Source: a virus. From it: a stretch of DNA of 41,582 nt. The DNA is taken from IMG/VR virus record IMGVR_UViG_3300029319_000071, positions 10,947-52,528 of that record. One strand, written 5' to 3'. The translations under genes and the position numbers were made by a program. How positions within the stretch are numbered: the first letter of the stretch is position 1; each line of letters opens with the position of its first letter. The notes under the pieces were generated by a model, which saw nothing but the letters and a program-made list of their open reading frames with translations, ran no database searches and was not told where the DNA came from. Below, in pieces: positions 1-7,080 of this stretch.

Positions 1-900
1 CCCAGCCCTGTTAAGGAAAGTAAGACTTTCGGGCTTAAATCGGGTTCTAACCACGTCTGTGGCTTTCCTAATAGTTTCTACCGGAAGCTTAGTATTTGCC
101 ACAACACGAACTCGGGCACCAAGAGGAATATTGGTGTTCTTTGGGATTCTGCCCTTGGGTGTAAGTTCGATTGTAATAAACGGCTTTGGGTTTTGGAACG
201 TGTGTAGTTCTACCTTGAAATCGTCTTTGTTATCGATAGTCCAAAGCAAGTAGCCCTTATCCATTTCCTCGGCGTGGTTTTGTTGAACTGTGCTGCCAAC
301 ATAGCGCACCCGACCTTCATCGTCCAAGCTTTGGTTGGTTTTGTGAATGTCTCCAAGCAGGGCATAGTCAAAACCCTCAAAGATAGAAACGTCGTTCTCG
401 CCGTGTTCCATAACCCAGCCAAGAGAAGTTTCGCAGCCAGAGATAGAGCCGTGATAAAGAGCAATATTAATTTTTTCTTTCTGTGTTGGCTTTATCCAGT
501 TTTCTGTGTCAAAAACCGATAGAACATTGAATGTTAGGTTATCGTCCCATACAAACTCACCTGACGCCCGCAAGAGGTGAATGTGCGGGTGGTCAAGTGC
601 CGTGACTAAGGGTGTGATGGCATCTTGACGTGCTGTGTTTCTCAGATTGCCGTCATGGTTGCCTGGAATAATAATAAGTGGAGCAATATCAGCTAAGTTT
701 TTGAGAAAATCTGTAGCGAGGTCAAAATACTCTGGTGAGAGATTGACCTTCGTGTGTGCCAAGTCACCACAATGAACAATGATGTCTGGCTGATCTGCTC
801 GCAGTTTATTATACATCTGCGAAAATACAGCGCGGTATTCCTTGTGGTATTTTAGATTTCTGATATGGGTGTCAGAAATGTGGGCAATAGAATAACTCAT
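1..900 (-). CDS. Mre11/SbcD-like (T4 gp47-like) DNA nuclease subunit, 3' end outside window
   Basis: The frame is open from ATG at 900 to the left edge, giving 300 codons without a stop, so the C-terminus is missing. The metallophosphoesterase motifs appear in order: DTH (D10, H12), GDLAH (D46, H49), GNHD (residues 80-83), an isolated histidine in LYHGS (H150) and LGDIH (H186). This is the Mre11/SbcD/gp47 arrangement. Family knowledge: such proteins pair with a Rad50/SbcC/gp46 ATPase and resect DNA ends in recombination. In T4 the pair also degrades host DNA. A gp46-like partner would be expected further left, outside the window. The start ATG shares one base with the TAA stop of the methyltransferase (TAATG), which points to translational coupling. 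A different metallophosphoesterase is possible but the motif set fits Mre11 well. Confidence 0.88.
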   Translation of the reverse strand, partial: MSYSIAHISDTHIRNLKYHKEYRAVFSQMYNKLRADQPDIIVHCGDLAHTKVNLSPEYFDLATDFLKNLADIAPLIIIPGNHDGNLRNTARQDAITPLVTALDHPHIHLLRASGEFVWDDNLTFNVLSVFDTENWIKPTQKEKINIALYHGSISGCETSLGWVMEHGENDVSIFEGFDYALLGDIHKTNQSLDDEGRVRYVGSTVQQNHAEEMDKGYLLWTIDNKDDFKVELHTFQNPKPFITIELTPKGRIPKNTNIPLGARVRVVANTKLPVETIRKATDVVRTRFKPESLTFLNRAG

Positions 901-1838
901 TAAACATCCTTGGTGCGAAGAAGCACCTCTGTTGCTGGCTTTGCTTGGTAACCATCCTCTGTTTTCTTTCTTCGACCTGCTGTGTATGTCACATCAAAGT
1001 AAAGAATGTGGTCCCAACGCGATGTGAAGAAATCATCTCCACAGTCCCTATTCGTCAACCAGCCAAGAGCACCAACCTTTTTGCAATGCTCAAGTGACGA
1101 AATAACTCGCTCTTGCTCTTTATCATGAAAATCAGTATCGTATTGTGTAAAAGAATCCCTATAGGGTGGGTCCATGAAGACAAACGAATCCTTGGTAGCC
1201 CACTTGGAAACTACGTCCTCGTAGTCGCCACATAGTATTTCTGTGTTTTGCAGTGCCTTGTGCCACCATTTCAAAACCTTGTGATCGTATACATGGATAG
1301 TTTGGTTGCCAAGACCAAATGGCGTACCAAATCTGCGATTAGTGTTGTTGTTAACCTGCCAAATACCATTGAACCCAGTCTTCATAAGAAAGTATAGTGT
1401 AGCAGCTTCTTTGGCTTTTGTCCAGTCTTTATATTTGTATGCGTGCTCATGACGTAGTTTAAAATAAAAATACCTACGACATGGGTGGTGCTCATACAGT
1501 TCTTCCCAATCTCTATTCCAGTCCCTCTCTAGCTGTTTTCTTAGCTTTTTATCTGGCTGAAACTCTTTGCGTAAAGGCAAATATTCTGATGATAACTCAA
1601 TCAAACGAGCTTCAAACTCATCGAAGTTATTTTTTATCTCTCGATAGATTGATATTATGCCTTCGTTAACATCGTTAATGACAAACTTTGCGTCGGGGTT
1701 TTGATTGTACGCCCAGATAAACATCGCACCACCGCCGAAGAAGGGCTCGATGTATCTGTCAAATGTTTTGGGCAAATAGGGATCATACTTCTTGAGCATT
1801 TTCTTTTTGCCGCCTGCCCACATAAATAACGGTTTCAT
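900..1838 (-). CDS. dam: Dam-type (D12 class) DNA N6-adenine methyltransferase
   Basis: This 312-residue enzyme would transfer a methyl group from S-adenosylmethionine to the N6 of adenine in DNA. The N-terminal motif FMWAGGKKKML matches the F.GGK.. element of the Dam/DpnM/T4 Dam family. It is followed by the SAM-binding IEPFFGGGAMF (about residue 30-41) and the catalytic DPPY near residue 225, an alpha-class (D12) order. I choose ATG at 1838 over an in-frame GTG at 1844: it forms an ATGA overlap with the stop of the upstream endonuclease gene and has GAGGT just before it. Dam relatives recognise GATC, GATATC, CATG and other sites, so specificity cannot be read off. Overlap with an EcoRI-like nuclease gene suggests it is the protective partner of a restriction-modification pair. 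A solitary phage Dam is the alternative. Confidence 0.92.
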   Translation of the reverse strand: MKPLFMWAGGKKKMLKKYDPYLPKTFDRYIEPFFGGGAMFIWAYNQNPDAKFVINDVNEGIISIYREIKNNFDEFEARLIELSSEYLPLRKEFQPDKKLRKQLERDWNRDWEELYEHHPCRRYFYFKLRHEHAYKYKDWTKAKEAATLYFLMKTGFNGIWQVNNNTNRRFGTPFGLGNQTIHVYDHKVLKWWHKALQNTEILCGDYEDVVSKWATKDSFVFMDPPYRDSFTQYDTDFHDKEQERVISSLEHCKKVGALGWLTNRDCGDDFFTSRWDHILYFDVTYTAGRRKKTEDGYQAKPATEVLLRTKDV

Positions 1839-2350
1839 ACACACCTCGCTAGTGTATCAATCATTTTAGCCTTTACTTCTTCGGGAGTGAAACCATCAGG
1901 GCTCAATACAAAAGAATAGTTTTCACCCATTGTAATCTCTGCCAACCTTCTCATTTTATCGAATACTTCGCCCTCTCTTGCCCCTTCACCGGAACAGAAG
2001 GTAACGTACTTTACATCGGGGTTGATGTGTTTCGCAATGATTGCGTTCTTAAACCATCTTTCGTTGGCGTTGCCTTTTAGTCCTTGTTTTTTTGCTTCAA
2101 ATACAGCAACAAGCTTATCACCAAGAAACCATGCACCACCGTCTGGCTCAAATCCAAAACAATCATCTCCGACATATTTTCTTTTATCCTCTTTTACGAA
2201 ACGCTTTTTGCAAGACAAGTTATTCGTGCCAATGATTGCATCTCTTGATTCTTTAAGGGACACGTCCAGCTTCTTGCTTTTATCGTCATAAGCTGTGGTG
2301 CCAGACTGAATGCCGCCGTTAAACCCAGCGGTTCTTTGTGAAACTTTCAT
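1835..2350 (-). CDS. EcoRI-family type II restriction endonuclease, short form
   Basis: This 171-residue protein carries the two EcoRI signatures. First is PDGG (residues 69-72) followed by EAKKQG (85-90), a PD-(D/E)XK site with D70, E85 and K87 matching EcoRI D91, E111 and K113. Next comes GNANERWFKN (93-102), matching EcoRI GNAIERSHKN, which contains the base-contacting N141, A142, E144 and R145. The EcoRI sequence is recalled from memory. The protein is much shorter than EcoRI (277 residues). The stretch between K87 and the recognition motif is about 7 residues against about 27, so the DNA-wrapping arm appears to be missing. Start ATG at 2350 has AGGAGT upstream. The stop overlaps the methyltransferase start (ATGA). 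Nuclease activity and site are inferred; AATT or GAATTC is the natural guess. Confidence 0.82.
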   Translation of the reverse strand: MKVSQRTAGFNGGIQSGTTAYDDKSKKLDVSLKESRDAIIGTNNLSCKKRFVKEDKRKYVGDDCFGFEPDGGAWFLGDKLVAVFEAKKQGLKGNANERWFKNAIIAKHINPDVKYVTFCSGEGAREGEVFDKMRRLAEITMGENYSFVLSPDGFTPEEVKAKMIDTLARCV

Positions 2351-2354
2351 AATA

Positions 2355-2360
2355 ACTCCT
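2355..2360 (-). promoter_or_regulatory. Ribosome binding site of the EcoRI-like gene
   Basis: On the minus strand AGGAGT lies four bases before ATG at 2350. It decides the start against a TTG codon at 2368 that has the same frame. The site overlaps the last two bases of the primase stop codon, so translation of the two genes may be coupled. Confidence 0.6.
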
Positions 2361-3285
2361 AAATGCAAGCAACCTGCATTGCTAAAAGGTTATCTGGGTC
2401 CACCCAGGTGGCATTTTGGCGGCGCTCTTGGAACTGACCTCGTGTCATTTCTCCCACATCATCAAAACCTGAGATGTCTACCTTGTAAACGTCTACGTCA
2501 TATTGTAACAGTTTTCGCATGATTTTGTAAGCTTTTGAGTCTGCATCTGGATCAAGCGCAAAGTAAACTGCCGTATCGTTATGAACAATACTTTGGAATA
2601 GCTTGCTTTCTTCTCGCAGGGTCGAGCCAAGAATAGGCACAGCGTTTTCACCTGCGATAATAGCGTCGAACACACCCTCTACTAAAATAATCTCTTGGGA
2701 AAAGTCAAGGAAAAGTTCGTTAAATATAATATCTTTACTCGCGTCAGGGTTACGATACTTTGCCCAAGAGCCCTTGTAAGTTCGTGCGATGAAAAAGTTT
2801 GGATCGCCATCCTTATTAAAGGATGGAACGATAATGCGATCCTTGAACTCACCCCATGGACAATACCCGATCTTCCAAAACAGTATCTCATCCATTGTGA
2901 TGCCTCGCTTTGCAAGATAGTGACGGGCTGGAAGGGATGACATAGGCAAGTCTGAACGACCTAGAAAAATGTAATCATTCGGCAAGTCTATTACTTGCTC
3001 TCTTTCTTCTGCTTCGTCGCCAAATAAGTCGTCAAAGTTTGTTACATCAAAGTCGGGTGACAACTCTGCCCATCTTTGCTTATCAGAGAATGTCCCAAAG
3101 CGACGAATAAGCCTGTATACAGACTTTCCAGAGTAGTTGCAGTGCCAACACTGAAACTTATCTTTGTCGATGTTTACGGATAGCTTGTTCTTGTGGTGTT
3201 TACAGTTGGGACAATGAAACAAACGCTCCCCACCGCTTTTGCGAAAGTCGCCTAATGTTCTGCGGAGGATAGAGACTTTTTCCAT
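2359..3285 (-). CDS. DNA primase with zinc ribbon and TOPRIM domain
   Basis: This 308-residue protein would make RNA primers for phage DNA replication. The N-terminus has a four-cysteine zinc ribbon (CPNC at residues 25-28, CWHC at 46-49) typical of DnaG/T7/T4 gp61-type primases. The centre contains a basic-acidic primase core (RIIVPSF near 150). The TOPRIM domain follows, with the glutamate motif LVEGVFD (E203) and the ALDPDAD motif (D245, D247). I choose ATG at 3285; the longer frame would start with TTG at 3315. The start overlaps the end of the RuvC-like gene by 34 bases. No helicase domain is fused, so a separate helicase is expected elsewhere in the genome. Closest functional equivalent is T4 gp61, though zinc ribbon plus TOPRIM looks more like DnaG. 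Confidence 0.9.
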   Translation of the reverse strand: MEKVSILRRTLGDFRKSGGERLFHCPNCKHHKNKLSVNIDKDKFQCWHCNYSGKSVYRLIRRFGTFSDKQRWAELSPDFDVTNFDDLFGDEAEEREQVIDLPNDYIFLGRSDLPMSSLPARHYLAKRGITMDEILFWKIGYCPWGEFKDRIIVPSFNKDGDPNFFIARTYKGSWAKYRNPDASKDIIFNELFLDFSQEIILVEGVFDAIIAGENAVPILGSTLREESKLFQSIVHNDTAVYFALDPDADSKAYKIMRKLLQYDVDVYKVDISGFDDVGEMTRGQFQERRQNATWVDPDNLLAMQVACI

Positions 3286-3788
3286 ACTGACCAACCTGCC
3301 TTTGCTATGACCCAACTGTCTGCTTTGTCGTATGACTCTGGACGTGGGTTGCCCTTTGTCGTGTATTGTATCTCAAAAGTGGGGTCGTTGTCAAGAACAA
3401 ATTGTAGAACAACGGGTTTTGCTTTTGTGCCACGGGGAACTTTAATACCTACGGCTCGTCTTGCTTCACCTGCGGTTAGATATTGTGGTTTAACCTCAAA
3501 GAGCACATATGTTATCCAACTAACCACTCCATTGAATCTCTGTAGTGCTGCCATGGTCTTGGCAGAGGAGCCCCCTGAGTTGAAAAACATAAATGGCTGC
3601 TCGATAAAAACCTGTGTTACTTTAACATCTGATTTAATCACTGTCAAGTATTCTTTTATTTTTTCTGCCTTGACAAAAAAATCCTTATGTTTGCGGAGGT
3701 CTATCGCTGAACAGAGCACAACTTCGCCCTCTTCGTTTATTACAGAGACACCTGTAATAGATGTCGAAACGTCTAATGCTAATATCAT
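3252..3788 (-). CDS. RuvC-like Holliday junction resolvase
   Basis: This 178-residue protein has the RNase H-like fold signature of RuvC-type resolvases. It begins ALDVSTSITGVSVI (D6, the first metal-binding aspartate), continues with VFIEQPF (E63) and ends with YDKADSWVIAKAG (D154 and D157). It would cut four-way junctions formed during phage recombination and packaging, the job of T4 gp49, which is unrelated in fold. It is the first gene of the DNA module after the tail genes and overlaps the primase. No Shine-Dalgarno is visible in front of ATG at 3788, but a perfect TATAAT is. Poxvirus A22-like or phage RuvC families are the nearest relatives I would expect. A ribonuclease H-like nuclease of other use cannot be excluded. 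Confidence 0.82.
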   Translation of the reverse strand: MILALDVSTSITGVSVINEEGEVVLCSAIDLRKHKDFFVKAEKIKEYLTVIKSDVKVTQVFIEQPFMFFNSGGSSAKTMAALQRFNGVVSWITYVLFEVKPQYLTAGEARRAVGIKVPRGTKAKPVVLQFVLDNDPTFEIQYTTKGNPRPESYDKADSWVIAKAGWSVWKKSLSSAEH

Positions 3789-3794
3789 ATGATT

Positions 3795-3800
3795 ATTATA
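3795..3800 (-). promoter_or_regulatory. Possible -10 promoter element before the RuvC-like gene
   Basis: The minus strand reads TATAAT followed by six bases and then ATG at 3788. This lies at the boundary between the tail module and the DNA module, where a separate early or middle promoter makes sense. A -35 element is not convincing: TTAAAG at the usual distance matches only half the consensus. If used, transcription would begin at or next to the start codon. The region is A+T-rich, so a chance match is possible. Confidence 0.3.
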
Positions 3801-4889
3801 CTACAAGTCGATGTTGACTTTAAATGTGTAGCCATCTTCCTCGTCTTTTTTGACGGGTCTGGCTAGCTTGGCTATCGCGATGAGATTCTTGTTATCATCA
3901 TAAATGCCGATTTTAGAGATGTAAGTCACGGGCGCATATGGCTCAGAACCTGATGCATAATCTGACCTGACTATGTTCTTGATCGTTGAACCAGTTGGTT
4001 GAGTGTATGATTTTGACTGTACGTCTTCTTTTCTGACACTTCCGCTGAGAAGGAATGTTGGATTGTTTGAGAAGTTGAACTGATTCTTTGGTGCCTCACA
4101 AAGCATCGTCATGACGGGGATAGTGTTCGTTCCCTCAAGCTCCAAAGTCCATGAACCGGAAGCGGGACCATTAGTGCCTTCGTAAGGTCCGTAAAGCACC
4201 CATGTAGGCGCGATTGAGGAACCACCCTGCCAAGTATCGTTTGCAACTGTCGAAAGCGCTGCGGACGACGTGAGAAGCAAAAATCCTTCGTTATAAAGAA
4301 CGGTGCCAATGATGCTACCTGAGTTAGCTGCTCCAAACGTTTGGATTAGAGCACCGTTATGACCAGTGTCTTGCGCTCTGGCTACTAGAGTCCCACTAAA
4401 GAAACAACTTAGTGTAACAGAACCTTTTTTAATCTTCTCACCGTAAAAGATTGATGGGATGGAGATTAAGTTTGTATCAGCGCTTTCATAGTTTGAAAAA
4501 TCATAAGCCGAGGAGAGTGTCTTATAAAAGTTTAATGTATTCTTCAGGGCTTTTTTGCGAGCGGTCGTCATGGGTCGCTCACGAGTAACCGATGCAGTCA
4601 GTGGATACGTGCCATTAATCGTTGCCCCAGGGTTCAATGCCCTGTAAGCTTTTTTAGTGGTTACGCTAAAACTATTCTTAGCTGCGTCCTTTACCACAAA
4701 AGGAAAGATTAGGTTTCCTGCTGCGCGGTCTGTGTTTATTTGGTATAAAGAAGTGCTGCCAGAAACATCCTGGGCTCCTTCTGTGATTCTTTCGTTGTAA
4801 TATGCGTTACCACTGTGAAAATCCACCCTCAAGCGAGGGTGGGTCTTCAAGAAATTAGTGAATACTTGATTCTCTGAGAATTTCTTCAT
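3801..4889 (-). CDS. Virion structural protein, paralogue of the next gene
   Basis: I cannot name this 362-residue protein. Its C-terminal part resembles that of the 380-residue protein encoded immediately upstream. Both have a F-N-[FY]-S-x-NP-[ST]-[FY]-L element (NQFNFSNNPTFL here), then a [YV]T.[IV]G[IL] segment, then a run of the type LIAIAKLARPVKK, and both end in a beta-type [VL]RLD/VNIDL tail. This looks like a repeated tail or fibre building block that arose by duplication. The start ATG shares one base with the upstream stop (TAATG). It is the last gene of the tail module. No signal peptide or membrane segment is seen. Role as a tail or appendage component is inferred from location and paralogy. 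Confidence 0.6.
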   Translation of the reverse strand: MKKFSENQVFTNFLKTHPRLRVDFHSGNAYYNERITEGAQDVSGSTSLYQINTDRAAGNLIFPFVVKDAAKNSFSVTTKKAYRALNPGATINGTYPLTASVTRERPMTTARKKALKNTLNFYKTLSSAYDFSNYESADTNLISIPSIFYGEKIKKGSVTLSCFFSGTLVARAQDTGHNGALIQTFGAANSGSIIGTVLYNEGFLLLTSSAALSTVANDTWQGGSSIAPTWVLYGPYEGTNGPASGSWTLELEGTNTIPVMTMLCEAPKNQFNFSNNPTFLLSGSVRKEDVQSKSYTQPTGSTIKNIVRSDYASGSEPYAPVTYISKIGIYDDNKNLIAIAKLARPVKKDEEDGYTFKVNIDL

Positions 4890-6031
4890 TAGTAGTCAAG
4901 TCTTACCCTCAACACATACTCGGTCTCTGGAGTCTTTCTGAGTGGCTCTGAAAGTTTTGCGACAGCGAGTAGCTCGTTGTTGGCTGATAGCAGACCAACA
5001 GTGGTCACATAAGACACTGGTGTGTCTGTTGGGTCATCCTTTACAACAATCTTTGATGAAGATAGGTAGGATGGGTTTGCTGAGTAGTTGAACTCGTTGT
5101 GTCCGACTCGGCAGAAGTAAATAGAGGAGTTCAACTCTGTGGTGTTGTTAAACGAGATGTTCTCGATTCTGCGACGGAAGTTGTTAGCAAAGTCATCAAC
5201 TGTGCCAGATGCTAGCATGTTTGCGATTGTGCCGAGTCCGAACGATGAGCCTGAGTATTGGCTCTGCACGATATCTGCTGGGAATGCAGCATTGACTGGG
5301 TTGGTCAATGAACCAGTGATTGAGAGTACAGCAACGCCCGCTTGATAGAAAAGCAAGCCAGCAAATGCCAAGCCGTTTGTGGCTGTATTTGGGAAAAATG
5401 CTCTCATTGGAACATCAGGAGCAGCGGTTAAGGTTGTTCCTGTCTGTTCTGTGGCGTAAAGTACACCATACTCACCGGCTGGTGAGTTGATGCGATAATC
5501 GCTGTCAGCGCCCTTATCAGCATATGTAAGAATATGGTCGGGAGCACCGAAAGCACCACTCATCTTTAACTTCAAAGAGAATGTACCTTTCTGGATTTCG
5601 TCCTTGTAGAGCAATCTAGAGAAGTTAACAAAAAATACTTTATTGTATTTACTGCCCTCGGTAAGGTCACCGTTCTCATCAAACTTGCGAAGGTTACCGT
5701 TTTGGTCAAAACCAGCGAGTACTTGTGCCATTGAGTTGTACAAGTTGATTCGCTTTCTTTTGTCGGATTCGGTAATGTTCGTCGCTTCTGAAATAACGCT
5801 TGTATGGAAACCTACAGATAGATCATAAATGTGGTTAGCCGATGAGCTTAGGAATGGGTAATCAAAAACAGACTGAAACATCCCGTGTGTGTACGTTCTA
5901 ACGTTCGTATCACTGGGGTATGTCCCGTATGTTCCTGATGCCAGGGTTCCTGTCAAGGGGATAGACTCATGCAACAGGGTTGTTACTGAAGTCTTATCAT
6001 TAGCGTTAAACTTTTTTCCAAATTGTGCCAT
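4889..6031 (-). CDS. Virion structural protein, paralogue of the gene at 3801-4889
   Basis: This 380-residue protein of unknown function has a small-residue-rich, Thr/Ser/Gly/Asn-heavy composition typical of phage tail and fibre proteins. The C-terminal 75 residues contain NEFNYSANPSYLSSS, YVTTVGLL and LLAVAKLSEPLRK, aligning with the neighbour at 3801-4889. The centre (around residue 155) has YKDEIQKGTFSLKLKMSG, which also lines up with GEKIKKGSVTLSCFFSG in the neighbour. The N-terminus MAQFGKKF resembles the short KKF starts of other proteins in this module. ATG at 6031 is preceded by a weak AGGA element. A structural role in the tail is inferred. Confidence 0.6.
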   Translation of the reverse strand: MAQFGKKFNANDKTSVTTLLHESIPLTGTLASGTYGTYPSDTNVRTYTHGMFQSVFDYPFLSSSANHIYDLSVGFHTSVISEATNITESDKRKRINLYNSMAQVLAGFDQNGNLRKFDENGDLTEGSKYNKVFFVNFSRLLYKDEIQKGTFSLKLKMSGAFGAPDHILTYADKGADSDYRINSPAGEYGVLYATEQTGTTLTAAPDVPMRAFFPNTATNGLAFAGLLFYQAGVAVLSITGSLTNPVNAAFPADIVQSQYSGSSFGLGTIANMLASGTVDDFANNFRRRIENISFNNTTELNSSIYFCRVGHNEFNYSANPSYLSSSKIVVKDDPTDTPVSYVTTVGLLSANNELLAVAKLSEPLRKTPETEYVLRVRLDY

Positions 6032-6043
6032 TTTTTTGTCCTA

Positions 6044-7015
6044 CTAGAATGTTTTGATTTTCACAAAGCGAATTGGGATGCTCAAAGAGTATCCTGTTTT
6101 CGCGCCGACAACACGGACTTCTGAGTCAATGCTAAAGACGCTTGTGTATGAACCATCTGTTGTGTCTGTGGTGTTGCCAAACTTCGTAAACAAGAAGTCT
6201 GAGAAAGCCAAGTTATCAGAAGCGAATACACTAAAGCGTAGCGCTTGTCTGTTGTATGGTCCATCAATTGATGATGGGCTAGATGTATCGTTAGTCTCTG
6301 GATCTCTGATCGTAACAAAGTTCTCTGCGTTCACAGCGTTGCCCTGACTGATGACGTATGTTGCGATGTTGTCGTCATCGATAAAAGCTGGCTGCAATGT
6401 ATCGCCATTTGGCTTGATTAGTGTGCCAAGTCTGTTATCAAGAAAAACAAAGTAATCTGTTTCTGTCAAGTCGCCGGATAGGTTCTCTGTAAAAGATACC
6501 TGCGTGGTGTTTAATCCTTGGTGGATTGTGATTGAGTTCTTGGTTCTATCCCCAGTTGATCTTGCCAGGAAGTTACCGGCGAGCAGGTTTTTAGCTGGTG
6601 AGCGAGTTGAGAAGCCATATGTTGTGCCAACGTTGGTACCAAAGTCTCCATCGGCGTTAACCAATGCGACAAATGTTCCGATACTGCTTGTATTAAAACC
6701 AGCACCATTTGCATCAGATGTTTGCAACTTTTCGATTGGCAAGTAGAGAAGACTCGTGTCTGAGTAAGTGACTAGCTTTGATTTCATAGAAGCGATGTTG
6801 TCTGTGATTGCCTCTAGGATTGGCGTTTGTAGAATGTCTAGATCCTGATAAGCGCTGCCGGTTGTGAGGTTATATTGAGAATAATCAATCTCGTCGTCGC
6901 CCAATGCGAACTGTGAAATCTCAAAGGAACCATCACCTTGGGAAAGTCTCTTTCGACCTAAGTCGGTTAAGACTGCATCAAGAATAATGTCTCCTGAGTT
7001 ATTTAGAAAAGCCAT
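6044..7015 (-). CDS. Tail-associated structural protein with conserved DxxLTxxGRxxLS N-terminus
   Basis: This 323-residue protein starts with a segment ILDAVLTDLGRKRLSQG, then ALGDDEIDYSQY. The 282-residue product at 12746-13594 has the matching VFDVQLTSEGRRLLSLG and YDDDILYDFG at the same distance from its start. The two therefore share an N-terminal module and probably attach to the same kind of site. The remainder is beta-rich (many S/T/V/G) and not recognised. The gene has the clearest Shine-Dalgarno of the tail module, AAAGGAGT, and follows the longest intergenic gap in the window, so it may be expressed separately. Tail or baseplate function is inferred from context. Confidence 0.6.
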   Translation of the reverse strand: MAFLNNSGDIILDAVLTDLGRKRLSQGDGSFEISQFALGDDEIDYSQYNLTTGSAYQDLDILQTPILEAITDNIASMKSKLVTYSDTSLLYLPIEKLQTSDANGAGFNTSSIGTFVALVNADGDFGTNVGTTYGFSTRSPAKNLLAGNFLARSTGDRTKNSITIHQGLNTTQVSFTENLSGDLTETDYFVFLDNRLGTLIKPNGDTLQPAFIDDDNIATYVISQGNAVNAENFVTIRDPETNDTSSPSSIDGPYNRQALRFSVFASDNLAFSDFLFTKFGNTTDTTDGSYTSVFSIDSEVRVVGAKTGYSLSIPIRFVKIKTF

Positions 7016-7080
7016 GTGTCGTACTCCTTTACTTCAATAAATAGATAGTTCAATACTATTTTACCTTTTACATTCTAACT
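7016..7080 (-). other. Longest intergenic gap (65 bases)
   Basis: This A+T-rich spacer lies between two tail genes in an otherwise gapless block. On the minus strand it contains ATAGT-ATTGA-ACTAT, a five-base-pair inverted repeat, followed by TATTTATTG and then AAAGGAGT before ATG at 7015. I find no clear T4-type late promoter (TATAAATA) in transcription direction and no convincing terminator. It is the only place in the tail module with room for a regulatory site outside coding sequence. Confidence 0.35.

Noticed and set aside
2351-2368. Upstream TTG start for the EcoRI-like gene
   Set aside because: ATG at 2350 has AGGAGT at the right distance; the TTG has no ribosome site and would overlap the primase end.
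3286-3315. TTG start at 3315 for the primase
   Set aside because: ATG at 3285 starts directly before the zinc-ribbon region and is the more normal start; the ten extra residues show no family similarity.
7030-7060. Rho-independent terminator in the 65-base gap
   Set aside because: The inverted repeat has only five A/T-rich base pairs, and no T-run follows in transcription direction.
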